Source: Alphaproteobacteria bacterium (GTDB taxonomy: Bacteria > Pseudomonadota > Alphaproteobacteria > Puniceispirillales > Puniceispirillaceae). Taken from it: DNA of 14,025 nucleotides. The notes beneath the pieces were generated by a model. That model was not told where the DNA came from and searched no databases. It saw only the letters and a program-made list of their open reading frames with translations. Location of the stretch: NCBI GenBank assembly GCA_011522945.1, contig WTHY01000137.1, positions 31,986 to 46,010 on the forward strand. The letters are read 5' to 3'. The translations under genes were made by a program, and so were the position numbers. This document shows, piece after piece, positions 6,650 to 14,025 of this stretch (position 1 is its first letter; every line of letters begins with the position of its first letter).

Positions 6650-9088
6650 CTAAATATCGAGGTTAGATACTTTCAGCGCATTATTCTGAATAAATAGGCG
6701 ACGCTCTTCCACAGCCTCTCCCATGAGGGTGGAGAAGGCATTATCTGCCTCTTCCTCTTCAGAGACGCGCACCTGCAGAAATACCCGCTGATTTGGGTCC
6801 AATGTTGTTTCCCAGAGCTGATCTGGATTCATCTCACCTAGCCCCTTATACCGCGCAATTTGTGCACCTTTTCGACCTTGTGCAATGATAGAGCCAGAGA
6901 GCGCAATTGGCCCGGATATATCTAGTGGCTGACCAGAGGATAATTGCAGACTACCCTGTTTTTCATAAACTTCCTGCAACCGGGATGCTGTTTCATCTAA
7001 GGCTCTAGCTTCAGCTGTATTCACAAGACGGCTATCAATCACATATCGTTCTGTAATGCCGCGTAATGTCCGTGAAATACTAATTTCTGATCCGTTAGCT
7101 CCTGCTTCAACCGCACCAACCCAGCCTCTTTCTGCCTCACCAACAAGTGCGTCTAGCCGCTTGGCGAGATAATCAGCTGCCTCGCTATTATCGAGTAGAG
7201 ATGGCTTTAACATGCCAGCAATTGCTGCCTGCTCGAGCACCTGCTTATTCGAAATTTGCGGGGTAAGGCCATCAATATGGCGACTGAGCTGAACTGCCTG
7301 CACAACAAGCGAACGCAAGTCCTCTCCCCCGATTTGTGCTCCTGTTCCAGTGGTCAGAATGGCTTCTTTTAACCCAGCTGTTATCAGATACTCATCTAAC
7401 GCCGCCTGATCTTTCAGATAGGTTTCTGACTGCCCACGCTTGGCCCGGAATAAAGGTGGCTGTGCAATGTATAAATAACCCTGCTCGATCAGCGGGCGCA
7501 TATGGCGGAAGAAAAATGTCAGAAGCAAAGTCCGAATATGGCTACCGTCAACATCCGCATCTGTCATGATGACAATCTTGTGATATCTGACTTTTTCCAG
7601 ATCCATATCAGCATTACCAACACCAGCACCAATCGCTGTTATAAGTGTGCCAATTTCAGCTGATGAGAGCATCTTATCAAGGCGTGCTCGCTCTACATTT
7701 AGGATCTTGCCGCGCAGTGGCAAAATGGCCTGATTAGACCTGTCGCGGCCTTGCTTGGCAGATCCGCCTGCAGAATCACCCTCCACCAGAAACAACTCTG
7801 CTTTTGACGCATCTTTTTCCTGACAATCTGCCAACTTGCCTGGGAGGCTGGCAACATCCAGCACGCCTTTCCGGCGTGTGAGCTCTCTTGCCTTACGCGC
7901 AGCTTCTCTAGCAGCAGCAGCTTCATATGCCTTTGATACGATCCGCTTGGCTTCAGCAGGATGCTCTTCAAACCATTGACCAAGCGCATCTGCCATAGCA
8001 GATTCAACAAGCGGGCGCACTTCTGAAGAGACAAGTTTATCTTTTGTCTGAGAGGAGAATTTTGGATCTGGAACCTTCACAGAAATAATAGCTGTCAAAC
8101 CTTCGCGAGAATCCTCACCAGAAAGTTGCACCTTCTCTTTTTTGGCTATCCCGCTCTCAGCTGCATAATTATTGATGATGCGTGTCAACGCTCCACGGAA
8201 CCCAGCTAGATGCGTGCCACCGTCACGCTGAGGGATATTATTTGTGAAGCAGAGCGTATTTTCATGGAAACTATCTGTCCATGCCAGCGCCAATTCTACA
8301 GTGACATCATCTTTTTCAGACACGTGATACAGAGTGTCATGCAATGCATTACGAGACCGGTTTAACCAGTCCACAAAGGCCTTTAGCCCCCCATCAAAAT
8401 AGAATTCAGAGACTGTTTGCTCTGCTTTGCGATCATCTGTCAGACGAATACGCACCCCACTATTCAAGAAGGCCAGCTCACGCAGACGGTGTTCTAACGT
8501 GCTGAAGTCAAATTCAGTCCCGGTGAAAATCTCACCTGAAGGTTTAAACGTGATCTCTGTGCCAGCATTATCACCAGCTGGCCCTGTGACAGCAAGCCTA
8601 TCTACAGCCTCACCAGCTTCAAACCGCATTTGATGAGCATCACCCTCACGCCAGATTTTCAGCTCAAGCCATTCTGATAAGGCATTCACAACAGACACGC
8701 CCACACCGTGAAGACCACCTGACACCTTATAAGAGTTATTATCAAATTTTCCGCCAGCATGAAGCTGAGTCATAATCACTTCAGCGGCCGATACACCTTC
8801 TTCGGTATGAATATCGGTAGGGATACCACGTCCGTTATCAGACACGGTTACAGAACCATTGCCGTTTAAGATCACCTGTACAATATCACAATGCCCGGCG
8901 AGCGCTTCGTCAATCGCATTATCTACAACCTCATAGACCATGTGATGCAATCCAGATCCGTCATCTGTATCACCGATATACATGCCAGGGCGTTTGCGCA
9001 CAGCATCAAGGCCTCTTAGTACCTTGATGGAATCTGCGCCATAATCTGCATCTGCCTGGCCATCTATTTGCTGTTCGGTTTCACTCAT
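6650..9088 (-). CDS. gyrB: DNA gyrase subunit B
   Basis: This is the ATPase/TOPRIM subunit of the GyrA2GyrB2 type II topoisomerase, which introduces negative supercoils. In numbering from an alternative ATG at 9094, the GHKL ATPase residues are E55 and N59 (EVVDNAIDEA), D86 (SDNGRGIP) and GGLHGVGVSVVNALS. The transducer QTK loop holds K351, TOPRIM has EGDSAGG (438-444) and D512/D514 (MTDADVDGSH), and the protein ends in the typical FIQNNALKVSNLDI. It is the long Gram-negative form with the insert within the TOPRIM half. The start at ATG 9088 (812 residues) is preferred because AGAGA lies at suitable spacing; the ATG at 9094 directly abuts it. It is the last gene of the dnaA-dnaN-recF-gyrB cluster, 56 bases after recF. 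No clear terminator follows. Confidence 0.98.
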   Translation of the reverse strand: MSETEQQIDGQADADYGADSIKVLRGLDAVRKRPGMYIGDTDDGSGLHHMVYEVVDNAIDEALAGHCDIVQVILNGNGSVTVSDNGRGIPTDIHTEEGVSAAEVIMTQLHAGGKFDNNSYKVSGGLHGVGVSVVNALSEWLELKIWREGDAHQMRFEAGEAVDRLAVTGPAGDNAGTEITFKPSGEIFTGTEFDFSTLEHRLRELAFLNSGVRIRLTDDRKAEQTVSEFYFDGGLKAFVDWLNRSRNALHDTLYHVSEKDDVTVELALAWTDSFHENTLCFTNNIPQRDGGTHLAGFRGALTRIINNYAAESGIAKKEKVQLSGEDSREGLTAIISVKVPDPKFSSQTKDKLVSSEVRPLVESAMADALGQWFEEHPAEAKRIVSKAYEAAAAREAARKARELTRRKGVLDVASLPGKLADCQEKDASKAELFLVEGDSAGGSAKQGRDRSNQAILPLRGKILNVERARLDKMLSSAEIGTLITAIGAGVGNADMDLEKVRYHKIVIMTDADVDGSHIRTLLLTFFFRHMRPLIEQGYLYIAQPPLFRAKRGQSETYLKDQAALDEYLITAGLKEAILTTGTGAQIGGEDLRSLVVQAVQLSRHIDGLTPQISNKQVLEQAAIAGMLKPSLLDNSEAADYLAKRLDALVGEAERGWVGAVEAGANGSEISISRTLRGITERYVIDSRLVNTAEARALDETASRLQEVYEKQGSLQLSSGQPLDISGPIALSGSIIAQGRKGAQIARYKGLGEMNPDQLWETTLDPNQRVFLQVRVSEEEEADNAFSTLMGEAVEERRLFIQNNALKVSNLDI

Positions 9089-9144
9089 AACCATTCTCTT
9101 TTGCTGTATTGCCGCGACTGCGGTTTGCTAGCCTATCTCAACTA

Positions 9145-10413
9145 CTAAGCTGTTGAAATTTCACCATCTTTAATATTAAAAAACTGCGCATGATGCTGCA
9201 GTGGTCCAAAATCGCTCCTGTCAGTTCCACTATACCATATCTGCCCTGATAAGTCGTGGCATGCTGCAAATAAATCGCTGCGGCGATCACCATCTAAATG
9301 CGCAGCCACATCATCTAAAATGAGAATAGGCGGTCGCTTTAACCGGCGTGCCTGCAAACGCGCATGATTCAAGATAATGGAGATCAGAAGCGCTTTTTGC
9401 TCTCCGGTTGAAGCTAGATGCGCAGGCTGCTGACGCGCCATATGCAAGGCTGTTAAATCACTGGCCTGCGGTCCTGGCATCTGTGTATCCCCGGCCGCCC
9501 GCAACCGTGCCGCCTCTGCTTTTAGCCTGTCTTCAATTTCCAAGGCAGGCAACTCAGATAATTGTTCAGCACCGCCGCCACGCATAGATAAAAATGCCTT
9601 CGGAAACCCTGTCTCATTTGAGTCTGTCGTCAGATTTAGATCCTGGATTAACGCTGCTCGTGTCGCCATGATAGCAACACCTGTTTCAGCCAATACAGAT
9701 TCAAGCGACTGGAACCAATGCGGATCTCCTGCACCATTTGCTAATAGTTTGGCACGTTCACGATAGGCACGTTCATATCTAGATATACGGCCAACATGCG
9801 CCGGATCAAATGCTATGGCTAGCCTGTCAATAAAACGTCTACGTGCTGATGGACTACCGATAAACAAACCATCCATCTGCGGTGTTAACCAAGATAATGC
9901 GAATAAGCGCCCTAAATCACTTTGTGCAGCATTCTGGCCATTCAGACGCACAAGCCGGCGCGCTTCTTCTGGTTGAACACCTGTGCCAATTTTATGTGTA
10001 ACAGGATAATAGGCCTCTGCCTGTGTATCTTGGTGTGAACCAGCATCCTGTCTCAGCCCATCAGATGGTAGATTTAGCGTAGCAGAAATAGCCCATCTAT
10101 CAGCGTGATTTGCATCAGCTGCTGCCAGATGATGAGACTTATGACCAAGCTCATCTCGTCCAGCACGACGAAGTCCACGGCCAGGCGCCAGTAAAGATAC
10201 AGCTTCTAATAAATTCGTTTTGCCAGCGCCATTTGGCCCTATGAGCACAACAGGCGCCTGATCAAGAGATAGGCTGGCATGCGTATAATTCCTGAATCCA
10301 GATAACTTGACACCAGATAACCAAATTTCCGGCCGTTGTTGAGAGGCCATCTTTTGAGCTGGATGTATAACAGCGAGCTTTGCGTGCGGTACCATATCTG
10401 AAGCTGGATCCAT
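9145..10413 (-). CDS. recF: DNA replication and repair ATPase RecF
   Basis: RecF is an SMC/ABC-like ATPase that, with RecO and RecR, loads RecA onto gapped DNA at stalled forks. The protein has FRNYTHASLSL near the N-terminus, Walker A GPNGAGKT (59-66), the ABC signature STGEQKALL (from S335) and Walker B ILILDDVAAHLD (363-374). At 422 residues it is longer than many RecF proteins. About 30 residues precede the conserved WLSGVKLSGFRNY core, so translation may start at a later ATG (10395 or 10350). None has a strong Shine-Dalgarno: AGGG directly abuts the ATG at 10413. The gene lies 15 bases after dnaN and is probably co-transcribed with it. Confidence 0.96.
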   Translation of the reverse strand: MDPASDMVPHAKLAVIHPAQKMASQQRPEIWLSGVKLSGFRNYTHASLSLDQAPVVLIGPNGAGKTNLLEAVSLLAPGRGLRRAGRDELGHKSHHLAAADANHADRWAISATLNLPSDGLRQDAGSHQDTQAEAYYPVTHKIGTGVQPEEARRLVRLNGQNAAQSDLGRLFALSWLTPQMDGLFIGSPSARRRFIDRLAIAFDPAHVGRISRYERAYRERAKLLANGAGDPHWFQSLESVLAETGVAIMATRAALIQDLNLTTDSNETGFPKAFLSMRGGGAEQLSELPALEIEDRLKAEAARLRAAGDTQMPGPQASDLTALHMARQQPAHLASTGEQKALLISIILNHARLQARRLKRPPILILDDVAAHLDGDRRSDLFAACHDLSGQIWYSGTDRSDFGPLQHHAQFFNIKDGEISTA

Positions 10414-10428
10414 CCCTACTGTAAAATC

Positions 10429-11544
10429 TTAAACACGCATAGGCATCAAGACAAACAGGCTTGCTTCATCACCAGGCGTGCGTATCAAACTTGGTGCACC
10501 TGGATCAGCAAGTTCCATCTGCAGAACATCACCCTGAATTTGGTCTGTGATATCCAGCAAATAGCGTGCATTAAAGCCTATCTCCAAAGCCTCGCCCTGA
10601 TACTCAATTTCTAATTCTTCATTCGCACTGGACGCATCTGTATTATGTGCTGAAATGCTTAATAAGCCAGGTGTTATAGTCAGCTTGACCGCACGAGACT
10701 TATCAGAAGAAATAATCGAAACACGGTCAACAGCAGCTTTAAATAGCGCTGCATCTAATGTGACAAGCTTGTCGTTAGCTGACGGGATGACACGTGTGTA
10801 ATCTGGAAATGACCCATCAATCAGCTTACTTGTCAGGCGCACAGACCCAAAGGCAAACTCAGCTCTGGTTTCAGACAAGCTGACCTGAACCTCACCATCT
10901 TCATCATCCAGTAATTTTCGGAGCTCACCCACAGCTTTTCTTGGCAAAATGATAGAGGGCATATCAGCGGCCCCAGCTGGCATATCCATCTGGCTTAACG
11001 CCAGACGGTGGCCATCAGTCGCAACCGCGCGAAACTGCCCAGCGCCATTCTCATTGTCAGCGCTGTGGAAATAAATACCATTTAGATAATAGCGCGTTTC
11101 CTCTGTTGATATCGCGAAACGCGTTGTATCCATCAAATCACGAAGATCTGCTGCTGTGAGCATAAAACGCACAGGAAAATCTGAATTATTAATGGCTGGA
11201 AAATCTTCGACCGGCAAGCAAGGCAAACGGAAACTGGACCGCCCTGCGCTAATTTGTGCATGCCCATCAGCAATTTGGATTTGCACTTCAGAGCCATCTG
11301 GCAGTTTTTTCACAATATCATTTAATAAATGTGCTGAAACCGTGCTGGCCCCATCCTGTCCAACAGCACAAGCAACATCTGTAATAATATCCATGTCCAT
11401 ATCTGTTGCGGTTAGCGATAATTTGCCAGAGGCAGCACGTAAAACGACATTAGACAAAATCGGTATCGTATTGCGCCTCTCAACCACTGAACTGACATGA
11501 CCCAAAGGGCGCAACAAGCTCATCCGATCAATCGTAAACTGCAT
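10429..11544 (-). CDS. dnaN: DNA polymerase III beta sliding clamp
   Basis: This is the ring-shaped processivity clamp that tethers DNA polymerase III and other replication and repair factors to DNA. The 371-residue product has the usual three-domain clamp length. It begins MQFTIDRMSLLRPLGHVSSV, contains ERRNTIPILSNVVLRA, and ends with the characteristic FVLMPMRV that forms part of the hydrophobic partner-binding cleft. The start ATG has an excellent GGAG (11556-11553) with an 8-base spacer. A 238-base gap separates it from dnaA, room for its own promoter; several weak candidates exist there but none is convincing. It is followed 15 bases later by recF. Confidence 0.98.
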   Translation of the reverse strand: MQFTIDRMSLLRPLGHVSSVVERRNTIPILSNVVLRAASGKLSLTATDMDMDIITDVACAVGQDGASTVSAHLLNDIVKKLPDGSEVQIQIADGHAQISAGRSSFRLPCLPVEDFPAINNSDFPVRFMLTAADLRDLMDTTRFAISTEETRYYLNGIYFHSADNENGAGQFRAVATDGHRLALSQMDMPAGAADMPSIILPRKAVGELRKLLDDEDGEVQVSLSETRAEFAFGSVRLTSKLIDGSFPDYTRVIPSANDKLVTLDAALFKAAVDRVSIISSDKSRAVKLTITPGLLSISAHNTDASSANEELEIEYQGEALEIGFNARYLLDITDQIQGDVLQMELADPGAPSLIRTPGDEASLFVLMPMRV

Positions 11545-11782
11545 GTTTCAATCTCCACAACAGACAGATAGTTAGAAGAGATGATGATAGGCTGCAAAAC
11601 AGCGCATCACCTCAGTCTGCTAGACCATAATAGCGTAATATCTTAGCTGATTTCTATTTTGACATACAAAATATAGCATGCCAAACAAAATACACCTCAA
11701 TATATCGGGTTTTTGCAGTTCTAAGACCGACAGGCTCACGGTAATGGCAAGAATTCTGGTCTAGCGCGCTAAGCCCAGCAGA
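11545..11782. other. AT-rich gap between dnaA and dnaN, no gene
   Basis: The 238 bases hold no supported gene. A perfect 10-bp palindrome TAGCGCGCTA at 11762-11771 lies just after the dnaA stop but lacks a T-run. AT-rich stretches around 11640-11710 could hold a dnaN promoter (for example TTGTAT and TAAGAT 18 bases apart on the minus strand), but these are weak matches. I found no TTATNCACA box on either strand, so an origin here is not supported. Confidence 0.5.
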
Positions 11783-13192
11783 TCAGGCGTCTGTTAACAT
11801 TGACCGCAACAAGCCAATATCGTCTGCTAAACTGCCATCTTCTAGAACAAGTTGTTCCACCTTTTTGACAGCATGCATGATAGTTGTATGGTCTCTATTT
11901 CCGAATTGCCGACCAATTTCTGGATAGGATGCATGTGTCAGATTCTTTGCCAAATACATTGCGATCTGGCGTGGACGGGCAATATTTCTGGCACGTCTTG
12001 CAGAATGCATATCTGACATGCGAATTGCAAAATGACTGGCAACCTGTTTTTGAATATCTTCAATGGTTAGCCGGCGTGCTGATGCACGTAACAAATCTGA
12101 TAAAGTATCACGTGCCATATCAACAGTGATTTCTTTTCCTATCAAATCTGCATGCGCGATGATTCTATTAAAGGCCCCTTCAAGCTCACGAATATTGCTT
12201 GTGATTTTATGGGCTAAAAATTCCAGCACCTTAATTGGTGCACGCGCTGCCTCTGGCATCTGGTCATTCCGCGCCTGAAGAACCCCCAATCGTAGCTCAT
12301 AATTTGCTGGATGAATGTCAGCCACCATACCCCAGCCAAGGCGAGACCGTAGTCTTTCACCAATGCCAGATAAATTATGTGGTGATTGATCTGCAGACAG
12401 AACCACCTGACGCCCTTCTTCAATCAAGGCATTAAATGTATGGAAAAATTCCTCCTGTGTATTTTCCTTATCAGCGATGAATTGCACATCATCAATCATA
12501 AGGACATCAACAGACCGGAATTGCTCCTTGAATGTCATTGTGTCTCTATCACGTAAGGCTCGGATGAACTGATACATAAATTTTTCAGCCGATAGATACA
12601 TCACTTTACGATGTGGCCGACGTGCACGTATCTCCCATGCAATTGCATGCATGAGATGTGTTTTCCCTAACCCTACGCCGCCATATAAAAATAACGGATT
12701 AAAGGCAGCTGTCTCTGATTCGGCAACACGCTGAGCGGCTGCAAATGCAAGCTCATTAGGCTTGCCAACAATAAAACTATCAAAAACAAAACGTGGATCT
12801 AGCCCAGCTACATCCTGATGTGCAGCTGCACGAGACGGTGTGCCAACAGACATTTCCGACAGGCGTGGCGGTGATGAGGCTGATGGCGTAATTGGCATTT
12901 GATTCGGCGCTGCGGCAGCCTGTTTAATCTCTACTGCTGTTTTGCGCTGAAGCCGAATCACAATATCCTCAACATCAGAGGATTCGCCTCTTACATGGAG
13001 CCGTAATCTATCAGCATATTGGCTAAGGGCACGATCGCGTAGCAATTGATTATCTGTATGCAGGACTAGCAACCCCTGTTCAAGCTCTACCGGCATGAGC
13101 GGTTTTATCCAGCTACGCCAGGCTGTATCACCGATATCTTGGCGCATACGCTCTGATACATTTGCCCAAATTGTTTTTGCTAAAGCACTCAT
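11783..13192 (-). CDS. dnaA: chromosomal replication initiator DnaA
   Basis: DnaA is the AAA+ initiator that binds DnaA boxes, melts the origin and recruits the helicase. From ATG 13192 the protein is 469 residues. Domain I starts MSALAKTIWANVSERMRQDI; a low-complexity linker follows (about 85-130). The AAA+ domain has Walker A GGVGLGKTH (171-179), Walker B LMIDDVQF (231-238) and sensor II NIRELEGAFNR (333-343). The domain IV DNA-binding signature is GNRDHTTIMHAVKKVEQL (431-448), with Asn where GGRDHTT is commonest. I chose this start because domain I begins there and GAGG (13205-13202) sits 9 bases upstream. The frame stays open 51 more codons to 13345, but that stretch is Cys/His-rich and unlike DnaA. 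The ribosome binding site lies in a hairpin loop, suggesting translational control. Confidence 0.98.
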   Translation of the reverse strand: MSALAKTIWANVSERMRQDIGDTAWRSWIKPLMPVELEQGLLVLHTDNQLLRDRALSQYADRLRLHVRGESSDVEDIVIRLQRKTAVEIKQAAAAPNQMPITPSASSPPRLSEMSVGTPSRAAAHQDVAGLDPRFVFDSFIVGKPNELAFAAAQRVAESETAAFNPLFLYGGVGLGKTHLMHAIAWEIRARRPHRKVMYLSAEKFMYQFIRALRDRDTMTFKEQFRSVDVLMIDDVQFIADKENTQEEFFHTFNALIEEGRQVVLSADQSPHNLSGIGERLRSRLGWGMVADIHPANYELRLGVLQARNDQMPEAARAPIKVLEFLAHKITSNIRELEGAFNRIIAHADLIGKEITVDMARDTLSDLLRASARRLTIEDIQKQVASHFAIRMSDMHSARRARNIARPRQIAMYLAKNLTHASYPEIGRQFGNRDHTTIMHAVKKVEQLVLEDGSLADDIGLLRSMLTDA

Positions 13193-13219
13193 CTCACAGT
13201 GCCTCGTACATCGTGAGAT
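13191..13219 (-). promoter_or_regulatory. hairpin holding the dnaA ribosome binding site in its loop
   Basis: On the minus strand ATCTCAC (13219-13213) and GTGAGAT (13197-13191) are perfectly complementary over 7 bp. The 15-base loop contains the Shine-Dalgarno GAGG (13205-13202). The 3' arm includes the first two bases of the dnaA start codon. Folding in the mRNA would partly occlude the start codon while presenting the Shine-Dalgarno. The pairing is seen directly; a regulatory effect is inferred. Confidence 0.5.
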
Positions 13220-13320
13220 TGAAATATCGCAACACAGCCATAGCGGCTGCTGGCTATAGGACATTTTATAGCTATCTGTTGCAACATTCGTGCTCTCGCC
13301 CAATCCCAAATTTCGAGGTG

Positions 13321-13350
13321 CATGGAAGTGATAGTGATTTATCATCCATG
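13321..13350. repeat. imperfect 11-bp dyad upstream of dnaA
   Basis: The outer arms are CATGGA (13321-13326) and TCCATG (13345-13350). The inner arms are TGATA (13329-13333) and TATCA (13340-13344), with a 2-base bulge on the left side and a 6-base centre. It lies about 130-160 bases upstream of the dnaA start and may be a protein-binding site or a transcript hairpin. Confidence 0.5.
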
Positions 13351-13359
13351 TTCAGGGCG

Positions 13360-13379
13360 ACCATAATCATGATTTTGGT
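13360..13379. repeat. 20-bp near-perfect palindrome upstream of dnaA
   Basis: ACCATAATCATGATTTTGGT pairs in nine of ten positions about its centre, including a perfect 10-bp core AATCATGATT at 13365-13374. It sits 9 bases from the neighbouring dyad, 168 bases or more upstream of the dnaA start. The size and symmetry fit a dimeric repressor operator; I cannot name the protein. Confidence 0.5.
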
Positions 13380-13612
13380 AAAGCTGATTACCTACCCCTA
13401 GACGCTAACCTTAAATCTGAAAGCTGCTAATTTACAAGAGCTAGACATGCCAAAATGGCGAAATAAATCTGGTAAAAATGCAGATAAATTTCTTGACACA
13501 AAATATGGGAGAAATCCGTTTTGAAATATGTTTGCTAGTCGTTTCAGCAGCTTACAAATCACGAATCGATTGAAGGCCTATCAGGGGTGAGAAAGGCGAC
13601 CAAATGCGCACA

Positions 13613-13641
13613 TAAAAAAAGAGCCTTGGAATCAAGGCTCT
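13613..13641 (-). terminator. rho-independent terminator of rpsT
   Basis: On the minus strand, 30 bases after the rpsT stop, AGAGCCTTG (13641-13633) pairs perfectly with CAAGGCTCT (13628-13620) around a 4-base loop, and is followed by a run of seven T (13620-13614, sharing its first base with the stem). This ends rpsT transcription before dnaA, so dnaA should have its own promoter. Confidence 0.92.
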
Positions 13642-13671
13642 CTCTAAACGTCTTATAATGTCGCTTTGTCT

Positions 13672-13938
13672 TTAGACAGCAACAGCCTTAACACGAGCTG
13701 CAAGACGTGACATTTTCCGTGATGCTGTATTTTTGTGCAACACACCTTTGGTTACGCCACGCATGATTTCAGGCTGGGCTGATTTCAGTGCGTTTGTCGC
13801 AGCAGCGCCATCACCTGATTCGATTGCCGATTCGACTTTCTTAATAAAGGTACGAATCCGGCTGATGCGGCTTTTGTTAATTTCAGCGCGATTTGCGTTG
13901 CGGCGAATGCGCTTTTTAGCTGACTTATGATTTGCCAT
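13672..13938 (-). CDS. rpsT: 30S ribosomal protein S20
   Basis: This is a small-subunit ribosomal protein that binds 16S rRNA early in assembly. The 88-residue basic protein has the family N-terminus MANHKSAKKRIRRNANRAEI and the C-terminal block KGVLHKNTASRKMSRLAARV, at normal length. The start ATG is preceded by GAGG (13949-13946) with a 7-base spacer. It sits directly upstream of dnaA on the same strand, a linkage common in alphaproteobacteria, and is closed by its own strong terminator. The promoter region is cut off by adapter sequence from 14001. Confidence 0.98.
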   Translation of the reverse strand: MANHKSAKKRIRRNANRAEINKSRISRIRTFIKKVESAIESGDGAAATNALKSAQPEIMRGVTKGVLHKNTASRKMSRLAARVKAVAV

Positions 13939-13981
13939 CGATGGGCCTCATATATCTGTAGTTTCAAAATTTCGTTCGCGG

Positions 13982-13987
13982 GTTATA
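13982..13987 (-). promoter_or_regulatory. candidate -10 element for rpsT
   Basis: The minus strand reads TATAAC about 43 bases upstream of the rpsT start. The matching -35 would fall in the adapter-derived end, so the promoter cannot be judged from this window. Confidence 0.25.
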
Positions 13988-14000
13988 GAAGAGCCTCATT

Positions 14001-14025
14001 CTGTCTCTTATACACATCTGACGCT
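14001..14025. other. Nextera transposase adapter sequence (artefact)
   Basis: The end of the window begins with CTGTCTCTTATACACATCT, the reverse complement of the Tn5 mosaic end used in Illumina Nextera libraries, followed by GACGCT, the start of the Read 1 adapter complement. This is untrimmed library adapter joined to genomic sequence, not biology. Genomic sequence should be taken to end at about 14000. Confidence 0.97.

Larger units (their letters stand above)
13193..13612. promoter_or_regulatory. dnaA upstream region
   Basis: This stretch between the rpsT terminator and dnaA has no gene. It must hold the dnaA promoter, but I see no strong sigma-70 pair on the minus strand; the best -10 is TATAAA at 13270-13265 with a poor -35. 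A possible leader hairpin has arms 13238-13244 and 13253-13259 (7 bp with one G-U). Two dyads lie at 13321-13350 and 13360-13379. One GANTC site (CcrM-type methylation target) lies at 13563-13567. The 13461-13515 segment is AT-rich. No TTATNCACA box is present; the nearest is TTATCTGCA at 13487-13479 with two differences from TTATCCACA. Confidence 0.6.

Noticed and set aside
7336..7569. Open frames on the plus strand and in other frames inside gyrB and the other genes
   Set aside because: They are antisense or frame shadows of well-supported conserved genes, with no recognisable protein family and no ribosome binding site context.
13193..13345. 51-codon in-frame N-terminal extension of dnaA starting at ATG 13345
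   Set aside because: The extension is Cys/His-rich and unlike DnaA. Domain I starts at ATG 13192, which has GAGG at a 9-base spacing, and the stretch contains the leader structures.
13493..13498. Perfect TTGACA on the plus strand upstream of dnaA
   Set aside because: No -10 hexamer lies at 16-19 bases (CCGTTT at 17), and there is no plus-strand gene for it to drive.
14008..14016. TTATACACA, an exact match to the DnaA-box consensus next to rpsT/dnaA
   Set aside because: It lies entirely inside the Nextera mosaic-end adapter sequence, so it is not genomic.

Overview
The window looks like a contig from an alphaproteobacterium of moderate GC content. The evidence is the rpsT-dnaA linkage, a RegB/RegA (PrrB/PrrA, ActS/ActR) redox two-component pair, a MetZ-type sulfhydrylase and the style of the RecF, GyrB and DnaA proteins. 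A marine SAR116-like or Rhodospirillales-like lineage is a guess from composition and gene style. All twelve supported genes lie on the minus strand, so transcription runs from high to low coordinates. The last 25 bases (14001-14025) match Illumina Nextera adapter sequence and are not genomic.

In transcription order, the first block is chromosome replication and translation: rpsT (ribosomal protein S20) with a clear intrinsic terminator, a 479-base gene-free region, then dnaA, dnaN, recF and gyrB. This is the classical dnaA-dnaN-recF-gyrB cluster, preceded by rpsT as in many alphaproteobacteria. The region upstream of dnaA holds two adjacent dyads. The dnaA ribosome binding site sits in the loop of a perfect 7-bp hairpin that also pairs the first two bases of the start codon. 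I found no canonical DnaA box (TTATNCACA) in the genomic non-coding parts, so an origin of replication is not supported here.

The second block is regB, a membrane redox-responsive histidine kinase, followed after a 210-base gap by regA, its Fis-type response regulator. The GGxxNPF quinone motif and the redox cysteine of RegB are present. The residue after the phosphorylated histidine is Lys where most HisKA kinases have an acidic residue.

The third block is a compact probable operon: a small DUF1737-like protein with a TTG start, metZ (O-succinylhomoserine sulfhydrylase) overlapping its end, and three consecutive EamA/DMT permeases. The first permease starts on the metZ stop codon, which links sulfur amino acid synthesis to probable metabolite export by position only. 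The far left end carries 2.4 copies of a 17-bp tandem repeat and no gene. Apart from the adapter, the regulatory structures around dnaA and the RegB substitution, the content is ordinary; I see no novel multi-gene system.
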